From Hirudinaria manillensis (Eukaryota; Annelida; Clitellata; Hirudinida; Hirudinidae): a DNA stretch of 64,000 nt. The notes below the pieces were generated by a model, which was given only the letters and a program-made list of their open reading frames with translations, was not told the DNA's origin and did no database searches. Both the position numbers and the translations under genes were made by a program. The stretch lies in assembly GCA_034509925.1 (NCBI GenBank), contig CM067529.1:9303501-9367500 (forward strand). The letters are read 5' to 3'. Numbering within the stretch: the stretch's first letter is position 1; the number at the start of each line of letters is the position of its first letter. Shown piece by piece: positions 9,798-21,021 of this stretch.

Positions 9798-10481
9798 TCA
9801 GCTGTGTTTCGATTTCTTATGAACAATCAAGTTAGAAATTTGTCGAAACTCGGCCTCGCACAGCTGGCATTTGAAAGGCTTTAATTCGCTGTGCACCCTC
9901 TCATGCGTCCGCAAATGGCAACTTTGTTTAAAGGCCTTGCCGCATTCCAAGCATCTAAAAGGCCTCTCGTCGGTATGGCTTCTCATATGAAGCCTCAGAG
10001 ATGTCCTGTCCACGAAATCCTTCTGGCAAAAGTCGCATCTGAAATCCTTCTGTTTTTTGTGGATGAGCAAGTGAATGGCGAGGTAATGTTCGCTTTTCAG
10101 TGCTTTTTTGCACACCGGGCACGGATGCGACGCACCACCGTGGATGGTCTTGGCGTGTGTTCTTAGACAGCTCATGAGCGCGAACCCCTTACCGCATTGG
10201 TCGCACTCAAAAGGCCTATCGTTATTGTGAATTTTCATGTGCGACTTGAGCGTGTAGGGAGTCGCGAAGACTTTGTCGCAAGTGAGGCACCTATTTTCCT
10301 GCCTTCCGCGCTTTCCGACCTTCAATGCTCCTTTCGGCGAAGACTCCCGATAAGACTCAGACCCGACAACGGACAGGACCTGCTGATCTAGATCGAAGCA
10401 GGACACGAAGTGTCTCTGCAAATCTTCGAGCGATTCAAACGTGCAATTGCATTTGTCGCAGATGAACACTTCCATGGCCAT
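9798..10481 (-). CDS. C2H2 zinc-finger protein, array 1 copy 10
   Basis: Consensus coding sequence and flanks. Confidence 0.92.
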   Translation of the reverse strand: MAMEVFICDKCNCTFESLEDLQRHFVSCFDLDQQVLSVVGSESYRESSPKGALKVGKRGRQENRCLTCDKVFATPYTLKSHMKIHNNDRPFECDQCGKGFALMSCLRTHAKTIHGGASHPCPVCKKALKSEHYLAIHLLIHKKQKDFRCDFCQKDFVDRTSLRLHMRSHTDERPFRCLECGKAFKQSCHLRTHERVHSELKPFKCQLCEAEFRQISNLIVHKKSKHS

Positions 10482-10817
10482 TATACGAAACAAAGTTTTA
10501 CGAATTGCAGCAGATGTGGACACGACGAGCGACAGGAGTGAAATGAAGTACTCATGCAGAATTCCTACTTATATAGACTCCGGAGAGCGCTGCTAGCCCC
10601 TAGCTTCGCGCGCACGCGCCCGCCTCATTTGCATATGAATAGCGTCCGTTATTCGCCCCTGGTTTTTATTTTATTTGTTTATTTATATATTTATTATTAT
10701 TTTTTATTTATTTATTTATTTACTCGATTTGAGAGAAAACAAAGTCGAATGTTTTTTACCGACGAACGAATTTCATTTAATCACATTACGTACGTAAAAT
10801 AAAAAAAATAAACGTCT

Positions 10818-11501
10818 TCAGCTGTGTTTCGATTTCTTATGAACAATCAAGTTAGAAATTTGTCGAAACTCGGCCTCGCACAGCTGGCATTTGAAAGGCT
10901 TTAATTCGCTGTGCACCCTCTCATGCGTCCGCAAATGGCAACTTTGTTTAAAGGCCTTGCCGCATTCCAAGCATCTAAAAGGCCTCTCGTCGGTATGGCT
11001 TCTCATATGAAGCCTCAGAGATGTCCTGTCCACGAAATCCTTCTGGCAAAAGTCGCATCTGAAATCCTTCTGTTTTTTGTGGATGAGCAAGTGAATGGCG
11101 AGGTAATGTTCGCTTTTCAGTGCTTTTTTGCACACCGGGCACGGATGCGACGCACCACCGTGGATGGTCTTGGCGTGTGTTCTTAGACAGCTCATGAGCG
11201 CGAACCCCTTACCGCATTGGTCGCACTCAAAAGGCCTATCGTTATTGTGAATTTTCATGTGCGACTTGAGCGTGTAGGGAGTCGCGAAGACTTTGTCGCA
11301 AGTGAGGCACCTATTTTCCTGCCTTCCGCGCTTTCCGACCTTCAATGCTCCTTTCGGCGAAGACTCCCGATAAGACTCAGACCCGACAACGGACAGGACC
11401 TGCTGATCTAGATCGAAGCAGGACACGAAGTGTCTCTGCAAATCTTCGAGCGATTCAAACGTGCAATTGCATTTGTCGCAGATGAACACTTCCATGGCCA
11501 T
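10818..11501 (-). CDS. C2H2 zinc-finger protein, array 1 copy 11
   Basis: Consensus coding sequence and flanks. Confidence 0.92.
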   Translation of the reverse strand: MAMEVFICDKCNCTFESLEDLQRHFVSCFDLDQQVLSVVGSESYRESSPKGALKVGKRGRQENRCLTCDKVFATPYTLKSHMKIHNNDRPFECDQCGKGFALMSCLRTHAKTIHGGASHPCPVCKKALKSEHYLAIHLLIHKKQKDFRCDFCQKDFVDRTSLRLHMRSHTDERPFRCLECGKAFKQSCHLRTHERVHSELKPFKCQLCEAEFRQISNLIVHKKSKHS

Positions 11502-11837
11502 TATACGAAACAAAGTTTTACGAATTGCAGCAGATGTGGACACGACGAGCGACAGGAGTGAAATGAAGTACTCATGCAGAATTCCTACTTATATAGACTC
11601 CGGAGAGCGCTGCTAGCCCCTAGCTTCGCGCGCACGCGCCCGCCTCATTTGCATATGAATAGCGTCCGTTATTCGCCCCTGGTTTTTATTTTATTTGTTT
11701 ATTTATATATTTATTATTATTTTTTATTTATTTATTTATTTACTCGATTTGAGAGAAAACAAAGTCGAATGTTTTTTACCGACGAACGAATTTCATTTAA
11801 TCACATTACGTACGTAAAATAAAAAAAATAAACGTCT

Positions 11838-12521
11838 TCAGCTGTGTTTCGATTTCTTATGAACAATCAAGTTAGAAATTTGTCGAAACTCGGCCTCGCA
11901 CAGCTGGCATTTGAAAGGCTTTAATTCGCTGTGCACCCTCTCATGCGTCCGCAAATGGCAACTTTGTTTAAAGGCCTTGCCGCATTCCAAGCATCTAAAA
12001 GGCCTCTCGTCGGTATGGCTTCTCATATGAAGCCTCAGAGATGTCCTGTCCACGAAATCCTTCTGGCAAAAGTCGCATCTGAAATCCTTCTGTTTTTTGT
12101 GGATGAGCAAGTGAATGGCGAGGTAATGTTCGCTTTTCAGTGCTTTTTTGCACACCGGGCACGGATGCGACGCACCACCGTGGATGGTCTTGGCGTGTGT
12201 TCTTAGACAGCTCATGAGCGCGAACCCCTTACCGCATTGGTCGCACTCAAAAGGCCTATCGTTATTGTGAATTTTCATGTGCGACTTGAGCGTGTAGGGA
12301 GTCGCGAAGACTTTGTCGCAAGTGAGGCACCTATTTTCCTGCCTTCCGCGCTTTCCGACCTTCAATGCTCCTTTCGGCGAAGACTCCCGATAAGACTCAG
12401 ACCCGACAACGGACAGGACCTGCTGATCTAGATCGAAGCAGGACACGAAGTGTCTCTGCAAATCTTCGAGCGATTCAAACGTGCAATTGCATTTGTCGCA
12501 GATGAACACTTCCATGGCCAT
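11838..12521 (-). CDS. C2H2 zinc-finger protein, array 1 copy 12
   Basis: Consensus coding sequence and flanks. Confidence 0.92.
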   Translation of the reverse strand: MAMEVFICDKCNCTFESLEDLQRHFVSCFDLDQQVLSVVGSESYRESSPKGALKVGKRGRQENRCLTCDKVFATPYTLKSHMKIHNNDRPFECDQCGKGFALMSCLRTHAKTIHGGASHPCPVCKKALKSEHYLAIHLLIHKKQKDFRCDFCQKDFVDRTSLRLHMRSHTDERPFRCLECGKAFKQSCHLRTHERVHSELKPFKCQLCEAEFRQISNLIVHKKSKHS

Positions 12522-12857
12522 TATACGAAACAAAGTTTTACGAATTGCAGCAGATGTGGACACGACGAGCGACAGGAGTGAAATGAAGTACTCATGCAGA
12601 ATTCCTACTTATATAGACTCCGGAGAGCGCTGCTAGCCCCTAGCTTCGCGCGCACGCGCCCGCCTCATTTGCATATGAATAGCGTCCGTTATTCGCCCCT
12701 GGTTTTTATTTTATTTGTTTATTTATATATTTATTATTATTTTTTATTTATTTATTTATTTACTCGATTTGAGAGAAAACAAAGTCGAATGTTTTTTACC
12801 GACGAACGAATTTCATTTAATCACATTACGTACGTAAAATAAAAAAAATAAACGTCT

Positions 12858-13541
12858 TCAGCTGTGTTTCGATTTCTTATGAACAATCAAGTTAGAAATT
12901 TGTCGAAACTCGGCCTCGCACAGCTGGCATTTGAAAGGCTTTAATTCGCTGTGCACCCTCTCATGCGTCCGCAAATGGCAACTTTGTTTAAAGGCCTTGC
13001 CGCATTCCAAGCATCTAAAAGGCCTCTCGTCGGTATGGCTTCTCATATGAAGCCTCAGAGATGTCCTGTCCACGAAATCCTTCTGGCAAAAGTCGCATCT
13101 GAAATCCTTCTGTTTTTTGTGGATGAGCAAGTGAATGGCGAGGTAATGTTCGCTTTTCAGTGCTTTTTTGCACACCGGGCACGGATGCGACGCACCACCG
13201 TGGATGGTCTTGGCGTGTGTTCTTAGACAGCTCATGAGCGCGAACCCCTTACCGCATTGGTCGCACTCAAAAGGCCTATCGTTATTGTGAATTTTCATGT
13301 GCGACTTGAGCGTGTAGGGAGTCGCGAAGACTTTGTCGCAAGTGAGGCACCTATTTTCCTGCTTTCCGCGCTTTCCGACCTTCAATGCTCCTTTCGGCGA
13401 AGACTCCCGATAACACTCAGACCCGACAACGGACAGGACCTGCTGATCTAGATCGAAGCAGGACACGAAGTGTCTCTGCAAATCTTCGAGCGATTCAAAC
13501 GTGCAATTGCATTTGTCGCAGATGAACACTTTCATGGCCAT
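12858..13541 (-). CDS. C2H2 zinc-finger protein, array 1 copy 13 (three missense changes)
   Basis: The only full-length copy that differs in protein: E4K (13532), S43C (13414) and R60K (13363). All three fall within 170 bp in the N-terminal finger and linker, none touches a zinc ligand or helix contact position, and there is no synonymous change alongside. Clustering suggests either a short conversion tract from a diverged source or chance. Flanks are consensus. Confidence 0.92.
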   Translation of the reverse strand: MAMKVFICDKCNCTFESLEDLQRHFVSCFDLDQQVLSVVGSECYRESSPKGALKVGKRGKQENRCLTCDKVFATPYTLKSHMKIHNNDRPFECDQCGKGFALMSCLRTHAKTIHGGASHPCPVCKKALKSEHYLAIHLLIHKKQKDFRCDFCQKDFVDRTSLRLHMRSHTDERPFRCLECGKAFKQSCHLRTHERVHSELKPFKCQLCEAEFRQISNLIVHKKSKHS

Positions 13542-13877
13542 TATACGAAACAAAGTTTTACGAATTGCAGCAGATGTGGACACGACGAGCGACAGGAGTG
13601 AAATGAAGTACTCATGCAGAATTCCTACTTATATAGACTCCGGAGAGCGCTGCTAGCCCCTAGCTTCGCGCGCACGCGCCCGCCTCATTTGCATATGAAT
13701 AGCGTCCGTTATTCGCCCCTGGTTTTTATTTTATTTGTTTATTTATATATTTATTATTATTTTTTATTTATTTATTTATTTACTCGATTTGAGAGAAAAC
13801 AAAGTCGAATGTTTTTTACCGACGAACGAATTTCATTTAATCACATTACGTACGTAAAATAAAAAAAATAAACGTCT

Positions 13878-14561
13878 TCAGCTGTGTTTCGATTTCTTAT
13901 GAACAATCAAGTTAGAAATTTGTCGAAACTCGGCCTCGCACAGCTGGCATTTGAAAGGCTTTAATTCGCTGTGCACCCTCTCATGCGTCCGCAAATGGCA
14001 ACTTTGTTTAAAGGCCTTGCCGCATTCCAAGCATCTAAAAGGCCTCTCGTCGGTATGGCTTCTCATATGAAGCCTCAGAGATGTCCTGTCCACGAAATCC
14101 TTCTGGCAAAAGTCGCATCTGAAATCCTTCTGTTTTTTGTGGATGAGCAAGTGAATGGCGAGGTAATGTTCGCTTTTCAGTGCTTTTTTGCACACCGGGC
14201 ACGGATGCGACGCACCACCGTGGATGGTCTTGGCGTGTGTTCTTAGACAGCTCATGAGCGCGAACCCCTTACCGCATTGGTCGCACTCAAAAGGCCTATC
14301 GTTATTGTGAATTTTCATGTGCGACTTGAGCGTGTAGGGAGTCGCGAAGACTTTGTCGCAAGTGAGGCACCTATTTTCCTGCCTTCCGCGCTTTCCGACC
14401 TTCAATGCTCCTTTCGGCGAAGACTCCCGATAAGACTCAGACCCGACAACGGACAGGACCTGCTGATCTAGATCGAAGCAGGACACGAAGTGTCTCTGCA
14501 AATCTTCGAGCGATTCAAACGTGCAATTGCATTTGTCGCAGATGAACACTTCCATGGCCAT
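13878..14561 (-). CDS. C2H2 zinc-finger protein, array 1 copy 14
   Basis: Consensus coding sequence and flanks, directly next to the variant copy 13, so the copy 13 changes have not spread to this side. Confidence 0.92.
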   Translation of the reverse strand: MAMEVFICDKCNCTFESLEDLQRHFVSCFDLDQQVLSVVGSESYRESSPKGALKVGKRGRQENRCLTCDKVFATPYTLKSHMKIHNNDRPFECDQCGKGFALMSCLRTHAKTIHGGASHPCPVCKKALKSEHYLAIHLLIHKKQKDFRCDFCQKDFVDRTSLRLHMRSHTDERPFRCLECGKAFKQSCHLRTHERVHSELKPFKCQLCEAEFRQISNLIVHKKSKHS

Positions 14562-14897
14562 TATACGAAACAAAGTTTTACGAATTGCAGCAGATGTGGA
14601 CACGACGAGCGACAGGAGTGAAATGAAGTACTCATGCAGAATTCCTACTTATATAGACTCCGGAGAGCGCTGCTAGCCCCTAGCTTCGCGCGCACGCGCC
14701 CGCCTCATTTGCATATGAATAGCGTCCGTTATTCGCCCCTGGTTTTTATTTTATTTGTTTATTTATATATTTATTATTATTTTTTATTTATTTATTTATT
14801 TACTCGATTTGAGAGAAAACAAAGTCGAATGTTTTTTACCGACGAACGAATTTCATTTAATCACATTACGTACGTAAAATAAAAAAAATAAACGTCT

Positions 14898-15581
14898 TCA
14901 GCTGTGTTTCGATTTCTTATGAACAATCAAGTTAGAAATTTGTCGAAACTCGGCCTCGCACAGCTGGCATTTGAAAGGCTTTAATTCGCTGTGCACCCTC
15001 TCATGCGTCCGCAAATGGCAACTTTGTTTAAAGGCCTTGCCGCATTCCAAGCATCTAAAAGGCCTCTCGTCGGTATGGCTTCTCATATGAAGCCTCAGAG
15101 ATGTCCTGTCCACGAAATCCTTCTGGCAAAAGTCGCATCTGAAATCCTTCTGTTTTTTGTGGATGAGCAAGTGAATGGCGAGGTAATGTTCGCTTTTCAG
15201 TGCTTTTTTGCACACCGGGCACGGATGCGACGCACCACCGTGGATGGTCTTGGCGTGTGTTCTTAGACAGCTCATGAGCGCGAACCCCTTACCGCATTGG
15301 TCGCACTCAAAAGGCCTATCGTTATTGTGAATTTTCATGTGCGACTTGAGCGTGTAGGGAGTCGCGAAGACTTTGTCGCAAGTGAGGCACCTATTTTCCT
15401 GCCTTCCGCGCTTTCCGACCTTCAATGCTCCTTTCGGCGAAGACTCCCGATAAGACTCAGACCCGACAACGGACAGGACCTGCTGATCTAGATCGAAGCA
15501 GGACACGAAGTGTCTCTGCAAATCTTCGAGCGATTCAAACGTGCAATTGCATTTGTCGCAGATGAACACTTCCATGGCCAT
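14898..15581 (-). CDS. C2H2 zinc-finger protein, array 1 copy 15
   Basis: Consensus coding sequence and flanks. Confidence 0.92.
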   Translation of the reverse strand: MAMEVFICDKCNCTFESLEDLQRHFVSCFDLDQQVLSVVGSESYRESSPKGALKVGKRGRQENRCLTCDKVFATPYTLKSHMKIHNNDRPFECDQCGKGFALMSCLRTHAKTIHGGASHPCPVCKKALKSEHYLAIHLLIHKKQKDFRCDFCQKDFVDRTSLRLHMRSHTDERPFRCLECGKAFKQSCHLRTHERVHSELKPFKCQLCEAEFRQISNLIVHKKSKHS

Positions 15582-15918
15582 TATACGAAACAAAGTTTTA
15601 CGAATTGCAGCAGATGTGGACACGACGAGCGACAGGAGTGAAATGAAGTACTCATGCAGAATTCCTACTTATATAGACTCCGGAGAGCGCTGCTAGCCCC
15701 TAGCTTCGCGCGCACGCGCCCGCCTCATTTGCATATGAATAGCGTCCGTTATTCGCCCCTGGTTTTTATTTTATTTGTTTATTTATATATTTATTATTAT
15801 TTTTTATTTATTTATTTATTTACTCGATTTGAGAGAAAACAAAGTCGAATGTTTTTTTACCGACGAACGAATTTCATTTAATCACATTACGTACGTAAAA
15901 TAAAAAAAATAAACGTCT

Positions 15919-16602
15919 TCAGCTGTGTTTCGATTTCTTATGAACAATCAAGTTAGAAATTTGTCGAAACTCGGCCTCGCACAGCTGGCATTTGAAAGGC
16001 TTTAATTCGCTGTGCACCCTCTCATGCGTCCGCAAATGGCAACTTTGTTTAAAGGCCTTGCCGCATTCCAAGCATCTAAAAGGCCTCTCGTCGGTATGGC
16101 TTCTCATATGAAGCCTCAGAGATGTCCTGTCCACGAAATCCTTCTGGCAAAAGTCGCATCTGAAATCCTTCTGTTTTTTGTGGATGAGCAAGTGAATGGC
16201 GAGGTAATGTTCGCTTTTCAGTGCTTTTTTGCACACCGGGCACGGATGCGACGCACCACCGTGGATGGTCTTGGCGTGTGTTCTTAGACAGCTCATGAGC
16301 GCGAACCCCTTACCGCATTGGTCGCACTCAAAAGGCCTATCGTTATTGTGAATTTTCATGTGCGACTTGAGCGTGTAGGGAGTCGCGAAGACTTTGTCGC
16401 AAGTGAGGCACCTATTTTCCTGCCTTCCGCGCTTTCCGACCTTCAATGCTCCTTTCGGCGAAGACTCCCGATAAGACTCAGACCCGACAACGGACAGGAC
16501 CTGCTGATCTAGATCGAAGCAGGACACGAAGTGTCTCTGCAAATCTTCGAGCGATTCAAACGTGCAATTGCATTTGTCGCAGATGAACACTTCCATGGCC
16601 AT
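15919..16602 (-). CDS. C2H2 zinc-finger protein, array 1 copy 16
   Basis: Consensus protein; T7 run in the 3' flank (about 15852). Confidence 0.92.
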   Translation of the reverse strand: MAMEVFICDKCNCTFESLEDLQRHFVSCFDLDQQVLSVVGSESYRESSPKGALKVGKRGRQENRCLTCDKVFATPYTLKSHMKIHNNDRPFECDQCGKGFALMSCLRTHAKTIHGGASHPCPVCKKALKSEHYLAIHLLIHKKQKDFRCDFCQKDFVDRTSLRLHMRSHTDERPFRCLECGKAFKQSCHLRTHERVHSELKPFKCQLCEAEFRQISNLIVHKKSKHS

Positions 16603-16939
16603 TATACGAAACAAAGTTTTACGAATTGCAGCAGATGTGGACACGACGAGCGACAGGAGTGAAATGAAGTACTCATGCAGAATTCCTACTTATATAGACT
16701 CCGGAGAGCGCTGCTAGCCCCTAGCTTCGCGCGCACGCGCCCGCCTCATTTGCATATGAATAGCGTCCGTTATTCGCCCCTGGTTTTTATTTTATTTGTT
16801 TATTTATATATTTATTATTATTTTTTATTTATTTATTTATTTACTCGATTTGAGAGAAAACAAAGTCGAATGTTTTTTTACCGACGAACGAATTTCATTT
16901 AATCACATTACGTACGTAAAATAAAAAAAATAAACGTCT

Positions 16940-17623
16940 TCAGCTGTGTTTCGATTTCTTATGAACAATCAAGTTAGAAATTTGTCGAAACTCGGCCTCG
17001 CACAGCTGGCATTTGAAAGGCTTTAATTCGCTGTGCACCCTCTCATGCGTCCGCAAATGGCAACTTTGTTTAAAGGCCTTGCCGCATTCCAAGCATCTAA
17101 AAGGCCTCTCGTCGGTATGGCTTCTCATATGAAGCCTCAGAGATGTCCTGTCCACGAAATCCTTCTGGCAAAAGTCGCATCTGAAATCCTTCTGTTTTTT
17201 GTGGATGAGCAAGTGAATGGCGAGGTAATGTTCGCTTTTCAGTGCTTTTTTGCACACCGGGCACGGATGCGACGCACCACCGTGGATGGTCTTGGCGTGT
17301 GTTCTTAGACAGCTCATGAGCGCGAACCCCTTACCGCATTGGTCGCACTCAAAAGGCCTATCGTTATTGTGAATTTTCATGTGCGACTTGAGCGTGTAGG
17401 GAGTCGCGAAGACTTTGTCGCAAGTGAGGCACCTATTTTCCTGCCTTCCGCGCTTTCCGACCTTCAATGCTCCTTTCGGCGAAGACTCCCGATAAGACTC
17501 AGACCCGACAACGGACAGGACCTGCTGATCTAGATCGAAGCAGGACACGAAGTGTCTCTGCAAATCTTCGAGCGATTCAAACGTGCAATTGCATTTGTCG
17601 CAGATGAACACTTCCATGGCCAT
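16940..17623 (-). CDS. C2H2 zinc-finger protein, array 1 copy 17
   Basis: Consensus protein; T7 run in the 3' flank (about 16872), shared with its left neighbour copy 16. Confidence 0.92.
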   Translation of the reverse strand: MAMEVFICDKCNCTFESLEDLQRHFVSCFDLDQQVLSVVGSESYRESSPKGALKVGKRGRQENRCLTCDKVFATPYTLKSHMKIHNNDRPFECDQCGKGFALMSCLRTHAKTIHGGASHPCPVCKKALKSEHYLAIHLLIHKKQKDFRCDFCQKDFVDRTSLRLHMRSHTDERPFRCLECGKAFKQSCHLRTHERVHSELKPFKCQLCEAEFRQISNLIVHKKSKHS

Positions 17624-17959
17624 TATACGAAACAAAGTTTTACGAATTGCAGCAGATGTGGACACGACGAGCGACAGGAGTGAAATGAAGTACTCATGCA
17701 GAATTCCTACTTATATAGACTCCGGAGAGCGCTGCTAGCCCCTAGCTTCGCGCGCACGCGCCCGCCTCATTTGCATATGAATAGCGTCCGTTATTCGCCC
17801 CTGGTTTTTATTTTATTTGTTTATTTATATATTTATTATTATTTTTTATTTATTTATTTATTTACTCGATTTGAGAGAAAACAAAGTCGAATGTTTTTTA
17901 CCGACGAACGAATTTCATTTAATCACATTACGTACGTAAAATAAAAAAAATAAACGTCT

Positions 17960-18643
17960 TCAGCTGTGTTTCGATTTCTTATGAACAATCAAGTTAGAAA
18001 TTTGTCGAAACTCGGCCTCGCACAGCTGGCATTTGAAAGGCTTTAATTCGCTGTGCACCCTCTCATGCGTCCGCAAATGGCAACTTTGTTTAAAGGCCTT
18101 GCCGCATTCCAAGCATCTAAAAGGCCTCTCGTCGGTATGGCTTCTCATATGAAGCCTCAGAGATGTCCTGTCCACGAAATCCTTCTGGCAAAAGTCGCAT
18201 CTGAAATCCTTCTGTTTTTTGTGGATGAGCAAGTGAATGGCGAGGTAATGTTCGCTTTTCAGTGCTTTTTTGCACACCGGGCACGGATGCGACGCACCAC
18301 CGTGGATGGTCTTGGCGTGTGTTCTTAGACAGCTCATGAGCGCGAACCCCTTACCGCATTGGTCGCACTCAAAAGGCCTATCGTTATTGTGAATTTTCAT
18401 GTGCGACTTGAGCGTGTAGGGAGTCGCGAAGACTTTGTCGCAAGTGAGGCACCTATTTTCCTGCCTTCCGCGCTTTCCGACCTTCAATGCTCCTTTCGGC
18501 GAAGACTCCCGATAAGACTCAGACCCGACAACGGACAGGACCTGCTGATCTAGATCGAAGCAGGACACGAAGTGTCTCTGCAAATCTTCGAGCGATTCAA
18601 ACGTGCAATTGCATTTGTCGCAGATGAACACTTCCATGGCCAT
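17960..18643 (-). CDS. C2H2 zinc-finger protein, array 1 copy 18
   Basis: Consensus coding sequence and flanks (T6 form). Confidence 0.92.
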   Translation of the reverse strand: MAMEVFICDKCNCTFESLEDLQRHFVSCFDLDQQVLSVVGSESYRESSPKGALKVGKRGRQENRCLTCDKVFATPYTLKSHMKIHNNDRPFECDQCGKGFALMSCLRTHAKTIHGGASHPCPVCKKALKSEHYLAIHLLIHKKQKDFRCDFCQKDFVDRTSLRLHMRSHTDERPFRCLECGKAFKQSCHLRTHERVHSELKPFKCQLCEAEFRQISNLIVHKKSKHS

Positions 18644-18979
18644 TATACGAAACAAAGTTTTACGAATTGCAGCAGATGTGGACACGACGAGCGACAGGAG
18701 TGAAATGAAGTACTCATGCAGAATTCCTACTTATATAGACTCCGGAGAGCGCTGCTAGCCCCTAGCTTCGCGCGCACGCGCCCGCCTCATTTGCATATGA
18801 ATAGCGTCCGTTATTCGCCCCTGGTTTTTATTTTATTTGTTTATTTATATATTTATTATTATTTTTTATTTATTTATTTATTTACTCGATTTGAGAGAAA
18901 ACAAAGTCGAATGTTTTTTACCGACGAACGAATTTCATTTAATCACATTACGTACGTAAAATAAAAAAAATAAACGTCT

Positions 18980-19663
18980 TCAGCTGTGTTTCGATTTCTT
19001 ATGAACAATCAAGTTAGAAATTTGTCGAAACTCGGCCTCGCACAGCTGGCATTTGAAAGGCTTTAATTCGCTGTGCACCCTCTCATGCGTCCGCAAATGG
19101 CAACTTTGTTTAAAGGCCTTGCCGCATTCCAAGCATCTAAAAGGCCTCTCGTCGGTATGGCTTCTCATATGAAGCCTCAGAGATGTCCTGTCCACGAAAT
19201 CCTTCTGGCAAAAGTCGCATCTGAAATCCTTCTGTTTTTTGTGGATGAGCAAGTGAATGGCGAGGTAATGTTCGCTTTTCAGTGCTTTTTTGCACACCGG
19301 GCACGGATGCGACGCACCACCGTGGATGGTCTTGGCGTGTGTTCTTAGACAGCTCATGAGCGCGAACCCCTTACCGCATTGGTCGCACTCAAAAGGCCTA
19401 TCGTTATTGTGAATTTTCATGTGCGACTTGAGCGTGTAGGGAGTCGCGAAGACTTTGTCGCAAGTGAGGCACCTATTTTCCTGCCTTCCGCGCTTTCCGA
19501 CCTTCAATGCTCCTTTCGGCGAAGACTCCCGATAAGACTCAGACCCGACAACGGACAGGACCTGCTGATCTAGATCGAAGCAGGACACGAAGTGTCTCTG
19601 CAAATCTTCGAGCGATTCAAACGTGCAATTGCATTTGTCGCAGATGAACACTTCCATGGCCAT
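18980..19663 (-). CDS. C2H2 zinc-finger protein, array 1 copy 19
   Basis: Consensus coding sequence and flanks. Confidence 0.92.
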   Translation of the reverse strand: MAMEVFICDKCNCTFESLEDLQRHFVSCFDLDQQVLSVVGSESYRESSPKGALKVGKRGRQENRCLTCDKVFATPYTLKSHMKIHNNDRPFECDQCGKGFALMSCLRTHAKTIHGGASHPCPVCKKALKSEHYLAIHLLIHKKQKDFRCDFCQKDFVDRTSLRLHMRSHTDERPFRCLECGKAFKQSCHLRTHERVHSELKPFKCQLCEAEFRQISNLIVHKKSKHS

Positions 19664-19999
19664 TATACGAAACAAAGTTTTACGAATTGCAGCAGATGTG
19701 GACACGACGAGCGACAGGAGTGAAATGAAGTACTCATGCAGAATTCCTACTTATATAGACTCCGGAGAGCGCTGCTAGCCCCTAGCTTCGCGCGCACGCG
19801 CCCGCCTCATTTGCATATGAATAGCGTCCGTTATTCGCCCCTGGTTTTTATTTTATTTGTTTATTTATATATTTATTATTATTTTTTATTTATTTATTTA
19901 TTTACTCGATTTGAGAGAAAACAAAGTCGAATGTTTTTTACCGACGAACGAATTTCATTTAATCACATTACGTACGTAAAATAAAAAAAATAAACGTCT

Positions 20000-20683
20000 T
20001 CAGCTGTGTTTCGATTTCTTATGAACAATCAAGTTAGAAATTTGTCGAAACTCGGCCTCGCACAGCTGGCATTTGAAAGGCTTTAATTCGCTGTGCACCC
20101 TCTCATGCGTCCGCAAATGGCAACTTTGTTTAAAGGCCTTGCCGCATTCCAAGCATCTAAAAGGCCTCTCGTCGGTATGGCTTCTCATATGAAGCCTCAG
20201 AGATGTCCTGTCCACGAAATCCTTCTGGCAAAAGTCGCATCTGAAATCCTTCTGTTTTTTGTGGATGAGCAAGTGAATGGCGAGGTAATGTTCGCTTTTC
20301 AGTGCTTTTTTGCACACCGGGCACGGATGCGACGCACCACCGTGGATGGTCTTGGCGTGTGTTCTTAGACAGCTCATGAGCGCGAACCCCTTACCGCATT
20401 GGTCGCACTCAAAAGGCCTATCGTTATTGTGAATTTTCATGTGCGACTTGAGCGTGTAGGGAGTCGCGAAGACTTTGTCGCAAGTGAGGCACCTATTTTC
20501 CTGCCTTCCGCGCTTTCCGACCTTCAATGCTCCTTTCGGCGAAGACTCCCGATAAGACTCAGACCCGACAACGGACAGGACCTGCTGATCTAGATCGAAG
20601 CAGGACACGAAGTGTCTCTGCAAATCTTCGAGCGATTCAAACGTGCAATTGCATTTGTCGCAGATGAACACTTCCATGGCCAT
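20000..20683 (-). CDS. C2H2 zinc-finger protein, array 1 copy 20
   Basis: Consensus coding sequence and flanks. Confidence 0.92.
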   Translation of the reverse strand: MAMEVFICDKCNCTFESLEDLQRHFVSCFDLDQQVLSVVGSESYRESSPKGALKVGKRGRQENRCLTCDKVFATPYTLKSHMKIHNNDRPFECDQCGKGFALMSCLRTHAKTIHGGASHPCPVCKKALKSEHYLAIHLLIHKKQKDFRCDFCQKDFVDRTSLRLHMRSHTDERPFRCLECGKAFKQSCHLRTHERVHSELKPFKCQLCEAEFRQISNLIVHKKSKHS

Positions 20684-21021
20684 TATACGAAACAAAGTTT
20701 TACGAATTGCAGCAGATGTGGACACGACGAGCGACAGGAGTGAAATGAAGTACTCATGCAGAATTCCTACTTATATAGACTCCGGAGAGCGCTGCTAGCC
20801 CCTAGCTTCGCGCGCACGCGCCCGCCTCATTTGCATATGAATAGCGTCCGTTATTCGCCCCTGGTTTTTATTTTATTTGTTTATTTATATATTTATTATT
20901 ATTTTTTATTTATTTATTTATTTACTCGATTTGAGAGAAAACAAAGTCGAATGTTTTTTTACCGACGAACGAATTTCATTTAATCACATTACGTACGTAA
21001 AATAAAAAAAAATAAACGTCT

